Assembly: GCF_016919165.1 (NCBI RefSeq)
Contig: NZ_JAFFPS010000063.1
Coordinates: 1-64,000 of the forward strand
Length of the DNA: 64,000 nt
From: Leptospira chreensis
GTDB lineage: Bacteria; Spirochaetota; Leptospiria; Leptospirales; Leptospiraceae
Reading direction: 5' to 3'
Shown: piece by piece, positions 41,408 to 50,940 of the stretch
Position numbering within the stretch: the stretch's first letter is position 1
How the letters are laid out: the number at the start of each line of letters is the position of its first letter
The notes under the pieces: generated by a model
The model's input: only the letters and a program-made list of their open reading frames with translations
Database searches by the model: none
What the model was told of the DNA's origin: nothing
Program-made: the position numbers and the translations under genes

Positions 41408-42271
41408 ATGATAAGAGGATATACAACACCTGTTACGGAAATTTCGGAGAAAGACTTTGAGTCACTGGTCACCCTTGCCTTAGAGGAAGATTTACCAGCC
41501 GGTGATATCACAACCGATGCTCTTTTCCGTTCTGATGAAATTTGCAGAGCAGAGTTACTTGCAAAAGAGGAAGGTGTTTTGTGTGGCCTTGCTGTTTTAC
41601 CTTGTCTCATACAAAAAACAAATGCCAGTGTAGTTTGGAAACCCATTCTTTCTGATGGGGCAGTTCTTTCTCGGGGAACGGTCATCGGTTCTTTGGAAGG
41701 GTCTCTTGTTTCTGTTTTGAAAATGGAGCGGATTCTTTTAAATTTTATTCAATACCTTTCTGGGATTGCAACAAATGCAAGTAAGGTGGCAAAAGAGTTT
41801 CCTAACCTTCTGATTTTAGATACAAGGAAAACATTGCCTGGTTATAGAAAGTTAGCTAAGTATGCAGTTTACACTGGAGGTGGTGCTAACCACCGATTGA
41901 ATTTGTCTGAAATGGCTATGCTCAAAGACAATCATGTAGCAAAAGCTGGATCTATCCAGTCCGCTGTGCAAATTGTTCGAAATGCTAATCCAGGGAAAAA
42001 AATAGAACTAGAAATTGATGGTCTCTCTCAATTGGATGAAGCTATGCAGTCAAATCCTGATATCATTTTACTAGATAATTTTTCTGATTTAGATACCGAA
42101 AAAGCCATCCAAAAAATTAAAACAAATTCTCCACAAATTCGTATTGAATGTTCTGGTGGGATCACCCCAGAAAAGTTACAGTTTCTTTCTCGTTTCCAAG
42201 ACATCGGTGTGAGTATGGGATATTTAACTCATACTGTTAAGTTTTTAGATATAAGTTTGGATATCAAATAA
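41408..42271 (+). CDS. nadC: Nicotinate-nucleotide pyrophosphorylase (quinolinate phosphoribosyltransferase)
   Basis: Converts quinolinate and PRPP to nicotinate mononucleotide in de novo NAD synthesis. The 287 residues include EEDLPAGDITTDAL, the FIQYLSGIATNASK segment, ILDTRKTLPGYRKLAKYAV with the substrate-binding Arg and Lys, GGGANHRLNLSEMAMLKDNH, and IRIECSGGITPE. All match the family. Its stop overlaps the rel start by one base (TAATG). It begins 20 bases after the upstream terminator. Confidence 0.95.
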   Translation: MIRGYTTPVTEISEKDFESLVTLALEEDLPAGDITTDALFRSDEICRAELLAKEEGVLCGLAVLPCLIQKTNASVVWKPILSDGAVLSRGTVIGSLEGSLVSVLKMERILLNFIQYLSGIATNASKVAKEFPNLLILDTRKTLPGYRKLAKYAVYTGGGANHRLNLSEMAMLKDNHVAKAGSIQSAVQIVRNANPGKKIELEIDGLSQLDEAMQSNPDIILLDNFSDLDTEKAIQKIKTNSPQIRIECSGGITPEKLQFLSRFQDIGVSMGYLTHTVKFLDISLDIK

Positions 42272-44325
42272 TGGGATTGTATCAAGATATAAAGGACAAA
42301 CAAGAGTTATTCGATGCTGTCCAGAAAAGACTTGGTCCCGAAAAAGCTAACTTCATAGAAAAAGCATACAACGTTGCAGAAAAAATGCACGAAGGGCAAA
42401 AACGTTTGTCCGGTGAACCATATATCATTCATCCCATGAATGTGGCTTCTGTTTTGGATGAACTTGGTTTGGATGAAAGGGCAATTGCCGCCGGTCTTTT
42501 GCATGATGTCGTGGAAGACACAAGTTACAGCAAAGAGGAGATGACACGGGAATTTGGAGATGATATTGCCGCACTGGTAGAAGGTGTTACCAAAATTTCT
42601 GAAATCAAATCTCAATCCAAAGAAACGGAAGCCGCAGAGAATATTCGTAAGATGTTACTTGCTACCATCAAAGATGTGCGAGTGATGTTAATTAAACTAG
42701 CTGATAAAACTCATAACGTTCGTACTTTGAAATTCCAACCAGAAGAAAAACAAAAACGAATAGCCAAAGAAGTTTTATCCTTGTATGCCCCTATTGCGGG
42801 AAGGTTGGGTGTTTATAAAGTTAAGTTTGAGTTGGAAGATTTAGCTTTTCAGTCCTTACACCCTGAGGATTACCAAGAAATTAAAAAGCGTGTATCGGCC
42901 AAAAAGTCGGAACGTGATGAATACATTGAAAAGATAAAAATTATCCTCAAGCAAAGGTTAGCCGAGATAAGTATTGACGCTCGCCTCGATGGTCGAGCCA
43001 AACATTTTTATTCCATTTATCGAAAGATGGTGACAAAAGAAAAATCATTTGCAGAGATCTTTGACCTTCGAGCTCTTCGGATCATCACCAATGAAATTAA
43101 AGATTGTTATGGAGTGCTTGGAATTGTGCATACACTTTGGACTCCCATTCCCGGTAGGTTCAAAGATTATATCGCCACACCCAAAACTAACTTATACCAG
43201 TCTCTGCACACAACTGTTTTTGGGCCAGATGGCCGTCCTATGGAAGTACAAATCCGAACCAAGGACATGAATGCCATTGCCGAAAATGGTGTGGCTGCCC
43301 ACTGGGCTTATAAAGAATCCACTAGTCTTACGAAAACTTCCGTAATTTTGCAGAATGGTGTAGAAAACGCCTTCCGAATGAAATGGTTAGAGATTTTGAA
43401 GTCTTGGCAAGACCCAAGTCTAGATTCGAAAGAATTTATGGAAGAACTTCAGTATGATCTGCATGAAGATGAAGTCTTTGTTTTTACACCCAAGGGTGAG
43501 ATTATCGAAATGCCAAAAGGTGCTACTGTCCTTGACTATGCTTTTCGGATTCATACAGATGTTGGCCTTCATGCTCGCGGTGGAAAAGTCAACGGGAGAA
43601 TGGTTACACTTCGTACGGAGCTAAAGTCTGGGGATCAGGTCGAGATCATTACGGAAAAAAATTCCAAACCATCGCCGATTTGGTTACGGATTGTAAAAAC
43701 ATCGGGCGCCAGACAGAAGTTACGTGCTTACTTTCGAAAGTTACAAGAGGATTCACAAAGAGAAACCATTGGTTCTGTTTTGGAAACATCAACACCGGCA
43801 ATTGATGAAAACACCATTAAAGAAATCAAAAAAGTTAAAATCAAAAAACCGAATAAAGCCCATCCTCACCAAGAAGAATCTAAAGAATTTGGAATCTCTG
43901 TTGCAGGTTGGAATGATGTTCCTGTAAGGGTAGCATCATGTTGTACACCTATCCCTGGAGATGAAATCATAGGTTTTATCACAAGAGGTAGAGGAGTGAG
44001 TGTTCATAAAAAGGACTGCTCTACGGCAACCAAACAACTCGAGTGGATGAAAACCATTCCCGTTCGTTGGGAAGGGCCAGGGGAACCGATTCCGATTCAA
44101 ATTGAAGTGCGTGCAAAGGATGTACAAGGAATTTATTTGTCTATGGTGGAATCCATTTCTAGCACAGAGACAAATATTTTGGAAGCTGGTGCCTCATCAC
44201 ATCCCAATGGAACTCTTACCGCCAAATTTATGTTAGAAGTGGATCATTTGGACCAATTAAAAGAAATTTTGGAAAACTTGCGAATGATCCAGGGTGTGGT
44301 TTTTGCGGAAAGGGTTAAAAAATAA
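42271..44325 (+). CDS. rel: RelA/SpoT-family (p)ppGpp synthetase/hydrolase
   Basis: Controls the stringent response alarmone. The 684 residues show an HD hydrolase domain (AAGLLHDVVEDTSYSKEEM and ADKTHNVRTLKF), a synthetase domain (RFKDYIATPKTNLYQSLHTT, then DGRPMEVQIRT), a TGS domain (VFTPKGEIIEMPKGATVLDY), and a C-terminal zinc-finger-like segment (RVASCCTPIPGDEIIGFI) plus ACT domain. An intact HD motif means it can hydrolyse as well as make (p)ppGpp. It overlaps nadC by one base and the convergent GH13 gene by 11. No second rel/relA is visible here. Confidence 0.95.
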   Translation: MGLYQDIKDKQELFDAVQKRLGPEKANFIEKAYNVAEKMHEGQKRLSGEPYIIHPMNVASVLDELGLDERAIAAGLLHDVVEDTSYSKEEMTREFGDDIAALVEGVTKISEIKSQSKETEAAENIRKMLLATIKDVRVMLIKLADKTHNVRTLKFQPEEKQKRIAKEVLSLYAPIAGRLGVYKVKFELEDLAFQSLHPEDYQEIKKRVSAKKSERDEYIEKIKIILKQRLAEISIDARLDGRAKHFYSIYRKMVTKEKSFAEIFDLRALRIITNEIKDCYGVLGIVHTLWTPIPGRFKDYIATPKTNLYQSLHTTVFGPDGRPMEVQIRTKDMNAIAENGVAAHWAYKESTSLTKTSVILQNGVENAFRMKWLEILKSWQDPSLDSKEFMEELQYDLHEDEVFVFTPKGEIIEMPKGATVLDYAFRIHTDVGLHARGGKVNGRMVTLRTELKSGDQVEIITEKNSKPSPIWLRIVKTSGARQKLRAYFRKLQEDSQRETIGSVLETSTPAIDENTIKEIKKVKIKKPNKAHPHQEESKEFGISVAGWNDVPVRVASCCTPIPGDEIIGFITRGRGVSVHKKDCSTATKQLEWMKTIPVRWEGPGEPIPIQIEVRAKDVQGIYLSMVESISSTETNILEAGASSHPNGTLTAKFMLEVDHLDQLKEILENLRMIQGVVFAERVKK

Positions 44326-45706
44326 ACCATTGCACTTCGTTTGGTAAAAGTTTGAAGTAAATCCCTTCTTCGGAAGGGTTTTGGGGAAAACTTTGTCCGC
44401 TCACTAAATCGAGGAGTGTATCTTGGAATAGGATTCCTTCTTGGAAGGGAATCCATCCAGACACTTCGAAGTTTTGTTCATTCCATAAAATGATTTCTGT
44501 TCGATTCCCCGTTTGGATGGATTTGATAAACACGGAGTTCCCATTGAATTCTTTGTAATTTGGCCATAAAACAAAACTCTCTGGTCTTCGTTTCGAAATC
44601 ACAGCAAAGGCTCTTATATAAAATTCCTCTACTGTCGAATCCCTTTCTTCTTCATCTGTTTGGACCATTTGGACAGGGATTTTTTTATTTAGTCCTAGTT
44701 CTTGCCCTGAGTGGAATAATAAAGTGCCTTCCGATGCGGAAAGAAGAGTGAAATAACTCTTGGATTTTTCACCAAATTGGTGTTTGGCTCTTTCTTCATC
44801 ATGGTTTTCGATAAATCGTATTTTCTTTACATTAGAATTGTTCCTTAGATTTTCAGAAACAAATCCGAAGTTTTGTTTTTCAAAAGCATCATAGAGGGAC
44901 TTATCATAGGTAGCATCAAATCCCAATTGTAGAAGTCTTTCTTCTAGTCCCCAATACACTTCTGCATAAAATTTAAAATGGGGAAATTCTACTCGAACCG
45001 ATTGGATCACGTGGGCCCAGTTGTAGACAGATTTTTTTTCATGAGTTTTTTCAAAAACATCGGGAAGGAGTAACATCGCCATATCGCAACGAACACCATC
45101 GCATTGTTTGGCGATATTTTTTAAAATCTCAATATGTTTAACTTCTACACCTGGGTTTGCAAAATCCCATTGAATAGTGTCCGTCCAACCATCAAAGTAA
45201 GGATCTCTGCCGTGAACATAGACGTTCCCATTGGGATGTAGGAAGGAATTTTGAAAAGAGACGGAATCATTCGCAATTAAAAATAAATCAGGATGGGCAT
45301 CTATTAGAGGAGAATCAACAGCCATATGATTGGGCACAAAATCGAGGATGAGTTTTTTCCCCAGTTTGTTGATTCTACCGTGGATCTTTGTTAGATCCTT
45401 CTCTTGGGAAACCAGTGAGTCTGGAATATAGTCAAAAACCGAATAAGGTGATCCGTAGATATCTTCTGGATGCACTGACTGTTTCACGGCGCGGTAGTTT
45501 GATTGGAGTCCTGGCATGGACCGTGCAATGGACCCGGACTTGGGGCTATTTTTCCAGACTCCCATCAGCCAAATTTCATCGGCCCATGGAAAGGGTGGGG
45601 TTTTTTCCAGAGTAGGAATCAGAGATTCCAATGGTTCCTTCATTTTTGTACAAAAAAGCCTTGAGCCTATCTCGTACAAATGGATTTGATGGAAGGGATG
45701 TTTCAT
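44315..45706 (-). CDS. GH13 (alpha-amylase superfamily) glycosidase or glucosyltransferase
   Basis: Encodes 463 residues from the ATG at 45706; a TTG at 45718 is the alternative. All four GH13 regions are visible: LDFVPNH (Asp122 to His127), GVRCDMAM (Arg206, nucleophile Asp208), YAEVYWG (acid/base Glu249), and IENHDEER (His302-Asp303). HLYEIGSRLF is the first barrel strand. There is no signal peptide, so it is cytoplasmic. The specificity (amylase, isomaltase, glycogen-type enzyme) cannot be told. Its 5' end overlaps the divergent peptide-binding gene and its 3' end the rel gene. Confidence 0.85.
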   Translation of the reverse strand: MKHPFHQIHLYEIGSRLFCTKMKEPLESLIPTLEKTPPFPWADEIWLMGVWKNSPKSGSIARSMPGLQSNYRAVKQSVHPEDIYGSPYSVFDYIPDSLVSQEKDLTKIHGRINKLGKKLILDFVPNHMAVDSPLIDAHPDLFLIANDSVSFQNSFLHPNGNVYVHGRDPYFDGWTDTIQWDFANPGVEVKHIEILKNIAKQCDGVRCDMAMLLLPDVFEKTHEKKSVYNWAHVIQSVRVEFPHFKFYAEVYWGLEERLLQLGFDATYDKSLYDAFEKQNFGFVSENLRNNSNVKKIRFIENHDEERAKHQFGEKSKSYFTLLSASEGTLLFHSGQELGLNKKIPVQMVQTDEEERDSTVEEFYIRAFAVISKRRPESFVLWPNYKEFNGNSVFIKSIQTGNRTEIILWNEQNFEVSGWIPFQEGILFQDTLLDLVSGQSFPQNPSEEGIYFKLLPNEVQWFIF

Positions 45707-47545
45707 AACAAAGTTCAATTACTCAAGTATAGTTCCTCCTTACGCAAGATAGTTTTGGTTGGTTTGACAGGACTTTTGTCAATGGTTTTAGCCTTAAATT
45801 GTTCTGAAGAAGATACAAAAGAATCCTTATCTAAGGTAAACGATATACCTTGGCAAGGGGATGTGGCTTCGATTCCGAATGCCCTCCGTTTGAAAAACCC
45901 AGTAGCTGACCCCAAAGCAAAAAAAGGCGGAAAGATCCGAATCTATTCTCATCAGTTTCCAAAATCGCTGAACTATTATTTGGATCAATTTACAACCACA
46001 GCTCGCATCTTTACTAGTTTGTATGAACCTCTCACAGGTTACCATCCCCTCACTCTGGAAACCATTCCTCATTTAGCAAGAGATTGGAAGATCTCTCCCG
46101 ATAAGAAGAAATTTACTTTTTATTTGGATCCGAATGCTCGTTGGTCGGATAACAAACCCGTTACGGCCGATGATGTTATTTTTACTTATGACACCATCAT
46201 GAATCCGAAAAATGGAACTGCGGTCTTCCGAGTCTCCTTATCTCGTTTTCTAAAACCTGTTAAAGTAGATGACCTAACCATTGTTTTTGAAGCAAAAGAA
46301 GTGCATTGGAATAACTTCAATGATATTGCTTCTTCTATTTTCATTCTACCCAAACACCATTTTGAAGGAAAAGATTTCAATAAAGAGAATATGGAATTCC
46401 CTGTTGTGTCTGGCCCATACAAAATTACGGAAGTAAAAAAGAACCGTTACATCAAGTTGGAAAGGAGAGGGGACTGGTGGCAAAGAGCTTATCCTTTTAA
46501 TGAGGGACGAAACAACTTTGATCAAATTGTTTATAAAGTGTATAACGAAGAAGCCGTTGCCCTCCAAGCCTTCAAAAAAGGTGATATTGATATCTATCCT
46601 GTGTATTCCGCATTTGTTTGGGTAGAGGAAGCGAAGGGTGAACCTTTTGATAACAATTGGATTGCTAAACAAAGAATCTTCAATTTAAAACCCATTGGAT
46701 TCCAAGGTTGGGCCATGAACTCAAGGCGTTCTATTTTCTCTGACAAACGAGTGAGAGAAGCAATGAACCTACTTGTGGATCGTAAACTCATGATCGATAA
46801 ACTTGCGTATGGTGAATATGATCCAACGAACAGTTATTATCCTGACTTTTATTTAGGTGGTGAAAAAAATCCAAACCAACCCATAGAATTCAATATTGAA
46901 AAAGCAAGGAAACTACTTGCGGAAGCGGGTTGGAAACCGAATGGAGAAGGAATTTTAGAAAAAGATGGAAAACCATTCCAATTCTCTATCTTAGACCGAG
47001 ATAAAAAAACAGAAAAGTATTTCACCGTTTTTTTGGAGAAGGCAAAGGAAGTCGGAATCCGTGCGTCCATCGATACTTTAGATTTAGCGGCATGGAGCGA
47101 ACGAGTCGACAAATATGATTTTGATATGACTTGGGCTGCTTGGGGATCGGGAATCTTCAAAGATCCAGAATCACAATGGCTTTCTAAATATGCCAATGAA
47201 GAAGGCCAACCGAACCTACCCGGATTCAAACAGAGTGAAGTCGACAAACTCATCGAAAAACAAAAAACTGAATTTTCTGTTTCTAAACGAAATGAAATTT
47301 TGAAACAAATCGATCGGATTGTCTATAAAGAATATCCTTATGTTTTGTTATGGCACCTGCCAAGTACCCGTCTTCTGTATTGGCAAAAATATGGGGTTCC
47401 TAGTTTACCTCTTGGTAAATATGGAGATGAAAGTTTTTCTTCGGACTACTGGTGGTATGATGAAGAAAAAGATAAAAAGTTATCCGAAGCATTTTCCAAA
47501 AAAGAAAAATTCACTGATTACGAAGCTATTGTTCGTTGGAAGTAG
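45698..47545 (+). CDS. Family 5 extracellular solute-binding (oligopeptide) lipoprotein
   Basis: About 615 residues from the ATG at 45698; ATGs at 45680 and 45689 are alternatives, each deeper in the divergent GH13 gene. The lipoprotein signal is IVLVGLTGLLSMVLALNC. The binding domain has the SBP_bac_5 pattern (FTSLYEPLTGYHPLTLETIP, ARWSDNKPVTADDVIFTY, VSGPYKITEVKKNRYIKLER, SDKRVREAMNLLVDRKLM). The YejA/OppA-type layout suggests uptake of peptides or other compounds. No permease or ATPase genes are adjacent, so the transporter partner is elsewhere. Confidence 0.88.
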   Translation: MFHNKVQLLKYSSSLRKIVLVGLTGLLSMVLALNCSEEDTKESLSKVNDIPWQGDVASIPNALRLKNPVADPKAKKGGKIRIYSHQFPKSLNYYLDQFTTTARIFTSLYEPLTGYHPLTLETIPHLARDWKISPDKKKFTFYLDPNARWSDNKPVTADDVIFTYDTIMNPKNGTAVFRVSLSRFLKPVKVDDLTIVFEAKEVHWNNFNDIASSIFILPKHHFEGKDFNKENMEFPVVSGPYKITEVKKNRYIKLERRGDWWQRAYPFNEGRNNFDQIVYKVYNEEAVALQAFKKGDIDIYPVYSAFVWVEEAKGEPFDNNWIAKQRIFNLKPIGFQGWAMNSRRSIFSDKRVREAMNLLVDRKLMIDKLAYGEYDPTNSYYPDFYLGGEKNPNQPIEFNIEKARKLLAEAGWKPNGEGILEKDGKPFQFSILDRDKKTEKYFTVFLEKAKEVGIRASIDTLDLAAWSERVDKYDFDMTWAAWGSGIFKDPESQWLSKYANEEGQPNLPGFKQSEVDKLIEKQKTEFSVSKRNEILKQIDRIVYKEYPYVLLWHLPSTRLLYWQKYGVPSLPLGKYGDESFSSDYWWYDEEKDKKLSEAFSKKEKFTDYEAIVRWK

Positions 47546-47554
47546 AATCTAGAA

Positions 47555-48637
47555 GTGGAAGAAAAAAAAGGTCCAATCAAAGGAATCCGAGATAAGATCA
47601 GCCAACTCTGGAACCAATATCCAAACTGGGGAAAAATTCCCCAGTTTTTGGAGTTATTAGAAAAGGGCCTCGACAAAGAACTGTTTGTCGATCCTGATAA
47701 AAAAGAAATCCCCATTCCTCTTGAAGACCTTCCTGTTGATGAAGTATTAAGAAAGTCTGGTTTTTTTCGTAATCTTTACGAAAAACTTTTCCCTGTATCT
47801 CATGTATTTCGTATCACCTATCGGTATGATCGTGAGTTTTTGGATAACTTTATGCCACTCTCCAAGGATGGATACATAGGCCGAGGTTCTTACAAATTTG
47901 TTTACAAACTTCCTTGGAACCAAGTGGTCAAAATTGGAAAATCAAAGTTACCTTCTGATGTAATTTTTGGAACTCTTTTTAAGGAAGTAGGGCGAGATCT
48001 CGCTCGGTTTTTAAAACCAGAGGAGATCGAGTTACGTGATTATTTAAAAAGCCAAACTTCGAGAGATTCTAAAAAAGATGAAATCGATTTTAAATTCAAA
48101 CGTTTGGGTTTAGAAAGATTACATTATTGGAAATTAAAATCTCTCATTCCTGATTTGGTGGTTCCGACACGATTTTTTATGGGACTACGAGTTCGAAACA
48201 ATCCCTTTGGAATTCCCAATGTCACACTCACTCCTTGTGACCAACAACCACTACTTGCGGGAAAACATCTAAAAGAATTTACCATACGGAATGAAAAATT
48301 GGATCAAAATCCGATTTTAGATAAACTCTTCCCAAAATGGAAATTGAATTTTGACTCTCATCGGTTTGGAGTGATCTCTAAATCCAAACTAAAAAAAATT
48401 GCTGTTGATTTCAATCGTGTGATCCAAGTGACCAAATTTTTAGCAGAAGAAGAAAAATTGATTTTTGATATCCATGCCGAAAACATCATCATCACTCTTC
48501 CTGATTTTGAATTGAAGATTTTCGACTATCACGTATTTGACGACTACTTATATGAACCTTCTGAAGAGAATCCAACACCTGAGATGGATCATATCCAAAT
48601 CATCGAAGAGTTTATCAAATCATTTGAATTGGACTAA
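47555..48637 (+). CDS. Protein-kinase-like (APH/WaaP-type) protein of unknown substrate
   Basis: Encodes 360 residues from a GTG start. The kinase-like core can be followed: a glycine-loop-like YIGRGSYKFVYKLP (Gly109, Gly111), NQVVKIGKS with a VAIK-type Lys126, FDIHAENIIIT in which Asp305 and Asn310 fit the catalytic D-x-H-x-x-N loop of APH-type kinases, and LKIFDYHVFDD with Asp324 in the metal-binding position. The first about 100 residues are a helical extension of unknown role. Neighbouring genes are a peptide-binding lipoprotein and a GT-C membrane protein. The kinase activity and a sugar or lipid substrate are inference. Confidence 0.7.
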   Translation: MEEKKGPIKGIRDKISQLWNQYPNWGKIPQFLELLEKGLDKELFVDPDKKEIPIPLEDLPVDEVLRKSGFFRNLYEKLFPVSHVFRITYRYDREFLDNFMPLSKDGYIGRGSYKFVYKLPWNQVVKIGKSKLPSDVIFGTLFKEVGRDLARFLKPEEIELRDYLKSQTSRDSKKDEIDFKFKRLGLERLHYWKLKSLIPDLVVPTRFFMGLRVRNNPFGIPNVTLTPCDQQPLLAGKHLKEFTIRNEKLDQNPILDKLFPKWKLNFDSHRFGVISKSKLKKIAVDFNRVIQVTKFLAEEEKLIFDIHAENIIITLPDFELKIFDYHVFDDYLYEPSEENPTPEMDHIQIIEEFIKSFELD

Positions 48638-48640
48638 TTT

Positions 48641-50200
48641 ATGTTATTTCTGAAAAGAAATCTTTTATCCTTTTATATCCTTTCTGCTTTCTTTTTTCTA
48701 TTTGGATTCTACCAAGCCTATACTTGGAGGTGGATTTGTGATGATGCTTATATTAGTTTTGTCTATGCGAGAAATCTTTATGAAGGTTTGGGTCTTGTTT
48801 TTCATTGGGGAGAGAGGGTAGAAGGGTATACCAATTTTCTATGGACCATTCTTCTTTCCTTGGGATTTGTTATGGGCATCAAACCACAGATTCTCTCCAT
48901 CGGCCTTGGAATTTTCTTTTATCTTTCTACTTTGTTTGTTTTTTTTCGAGAGGAAAATCGAGTTTCTCTTGGAAGAGTTTATCCACTTCTCATTGTCCAT
49001 TTGAGTTTATTCTACCATCTCTTTATTTTTGCTAGTTCTGGACTTGAGACCTCTCTATTTACATTCTTAGTCTCTTACGGTTTATTGTTATGGAAAAAGG
49101 AAAGTGACTTACTTTTTCCCATCTTTTTACTTTCGGCTTTGGTTCGTCCAGAAGGGGCCCTCTTTTTGTTTTTAGCTTCTCTCCATTGGTTTTTTCGTAA
49201 AAAGTATGGGCCACCCATTGCCTTCGGAGTTTTGTTTTTATCTTTTTTGGGGTTTCGGTATTTCTATTATCAGGACATATTTCCCAATACCTTCTATGCC
49301 AAAGGAAATAAAGGGGCTTACTTTTTACAGGGATTGTATTATTTCCTCTACCTAATTAAATCCTATCCACTTTATCTTTTGGTTTTAGTTCTCGCGGGGA
49401 TACAAATTTACAAATCCATTCGTGACCAGAAGGAACTTCGGTTTCTTACTTCTTCTGTATTGTTATACATTTTGTACGTTTTGTATGTGGGTGGGGATTT
49501 TATGGGAAATCGGTTCTGGATTCCGATTTTGCCGTATTTATCTTATTTAGCCTTTTTACAAATTCATGATTGGGATATGAATTCTCGGTTTCAGTCAAAG
49601 GAATCTAATTTTTTAATCAATCTATATGCAAAGAATCGGCTCCTTGTTTCCTTTTTCTTTATTTTGTCTACGGCAGTTTATATAGATCCATTGAAGGTAA
49701 ATGGAGTTCGGATTCCCTATTGGCATGGGATTGGCGAAGAACGGGCGTTTTATGAAGACCATCTGGTCAGAACAGATGGTTATGATTTAGATTCACTTTC
49801 CGATTTCCGAGTCGCCTTTTTTGGAGCCCAGGCTCATTTCGTTTACTATCTAAGACCGGCCTATGCCTTTGAAGCGGAATCTGGTCTTACCGATCGGGAA
49901 TTTGCAAAAAAGAAAATTACAAACCGCGGAAGGATCGGACATGAGAGCGAACTAGAAAAGGCAGATTTGGTCGATCGTAAGATAGATATCCTTCTCGACA
50001 ACCGCCTTCATGGGACAAACTTACCCTTCGTCCAATACACTTGGAGAGCTCATCCCCTTCGTTTTTATATTTGGTCTTACGATCCCAATAAATTTCAGAA
50101 ACTTTGTGTTCGGGAAGGTTGGGACTGCGCGAATTTATTTGAGACCTTCCAAACAAACCATTGGGACCTGAACCAAACAAAATCTTTTGGAAACTACTAA
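48641..50200 (+). CDS. GT-C-type membrane glycosyltransferase-like protein
   Basis: Encodes 519 residues with about ten hydrophobic helices. The first extracytoplasmic loop has CDDAYISFVYARNLYEGLGL, with the Asp-Asp motif of GT-C glycosyltransferases, followed by WGERVEGYTNF. FASSGLETSLF and LSALVRPEGALF further resemble the mycobacterial AftB-like family. A soluble C-terminal domain of about 170 residues begins near 345. It probably transfers sugars from a polyprenyl-phosphate donor to an envelope glycan; acceptor and donor are unknown. It follows the kinase-like gene by 3 bases. Confidence 0.75.
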   Translation: MLFLKRNLLSFYILSAFFFLFGFYQAYTWRWICDDAYISFVYARNLYEGLGLVFHWGERVEGYTNFLWTILLSLGFVMGIKPQILSIGLGIFFYLSTLFVFFREENRVSLGRVYPLLIVHLSLFYHLFIFASSGLETSLFTFLVSYGLLLWKKESDLLFPIFLLSALVRPEGALFLFLASLHWFFRKKYGPPIAFGVLFLSFLGFRYFYYQDIFPNTFYAKGNKGAYFLQGLYYFLYLIKSYPLYLLVLVLAGIQIYKSIRDQKELRFLTSSVLLYILYVLYVGGDFMGNRFWIPILPYLSYLAFLQIHDWDMNSRFQSKESNFLINLYAKNRLLVSFFFILSTAVYIDPLKVNGVRIPYWHGIGEERAFYEDHLVRTDGYDLDSLSDFRVAFFGAQAHFVYYLRPAYAFEAESGLTDREFAKKKITNRGRIGHESELEKADLVDRKIDILLDNRLHGTNLPFVQYTWRAHPLRFYIWSYDPNKFQKLCVREGWDCANLFETFQTNHWDLNQTKSFGNY

Positions 50201-50940
50201 TGGAATATTCCCAAGTTATCTCTACAAATTATGGAAAAATCAAATGGGGAACTGTCGGTAAACAGACATTAGAAGGTTTGCGGAATGAATTCCCATCCTA
50301 TCCGAACACTCCCGAAGGATGGAAGGGATATGCGAAAAACTGGGTTGGTCGGGAATGGGAAAATAACTCCCTTCAGGTTGCCACACTCAATCAAGTTCAT
50401 GGAAATACCATCCATTCCATTCCTCCTTTGTCAGAAACAACCAGTCCCGATTTAATCGCTGAAGGGGATGGGTTGTATACTGAATCGCCAAACACCTTAC
50501 TTGTGGTTCGAACAGCAGATTGTGTTCCTGTCTTTATTTATTCCCACAAACGACCGTTTATTGCGATTGTTCATTCCGGTTGGAAGGGAACCAGTCTTGG
50601 AATTACAGAAAGGATGTTGGAAGAGATTCTTCGTTTGGGTTACGAACTAGAAGAACTTCATATGGAAATTGGACCTTATATCCAAGCGGAGGATTATGAA
50701 GTAGGGGGAGATGTCGCCGCACATTTCCTTCCTTTAGGAGAAGAGGTTTGTCGACCCAAAGCCTTGGGTAAGTTTTTACTCGATGTTGGTCTTGCGATTG
50801 AGAGGAGAGTTAGGGAGCGATTTGGGACTTCGATTGTGATTCGAAATTCTCGTATCAATGTTTACAAGAGCCCTCTTTACTTTAGCCATAGGGCAAAAGA
50901 AGAGGGCCGCAATTTAAACTTTATACTTTGGGAATCTTAA
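50200..50940 (+). CDS. pgeF: Peptidoglycan editing factor PgeF (YfiH/laccase-domain protein)
   Basis: Encodes 246 residues. TLNQVHGNT (His67), VRTADCVPVFIY (Cys108) and IVHSGWKGTS (His125) supply the metal/purine-binding His-Cys-His set. Family members are reported to have polyphenol oxidase or purine nucleosidase activity and, as PgeF, to keep the amino acid at position 1 of the peptidoglycan stem correct. The start is the ATG at 50200, which shares a base with the upstream stop; the longer frame is inside the GT-C gene. It overlaps the convergent receiver gene by 20 bases. Confidence 0.9.
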   Translation: MEYSQVISTNYGKIKWGTVGKQTLEGLRNEFPSYPNTPEGWKGYAKNWVGREWENNSLQVATLNQVHGNTIHSIPPLSETTSPDLIAEGDGLYTESPNTLLVVRTADCVPVFIYSHKRPFIAIVHSGWKGTSLGITERMLEEILRLGYELEELHMEIGPYIQAEDYEVGGDVAAHFLPLGEEVCRPKALGKFLLDVGLAIERRVRERFGTSIVIRNSRINVYKSPLYFSHRAKEEGRNLNFILWES

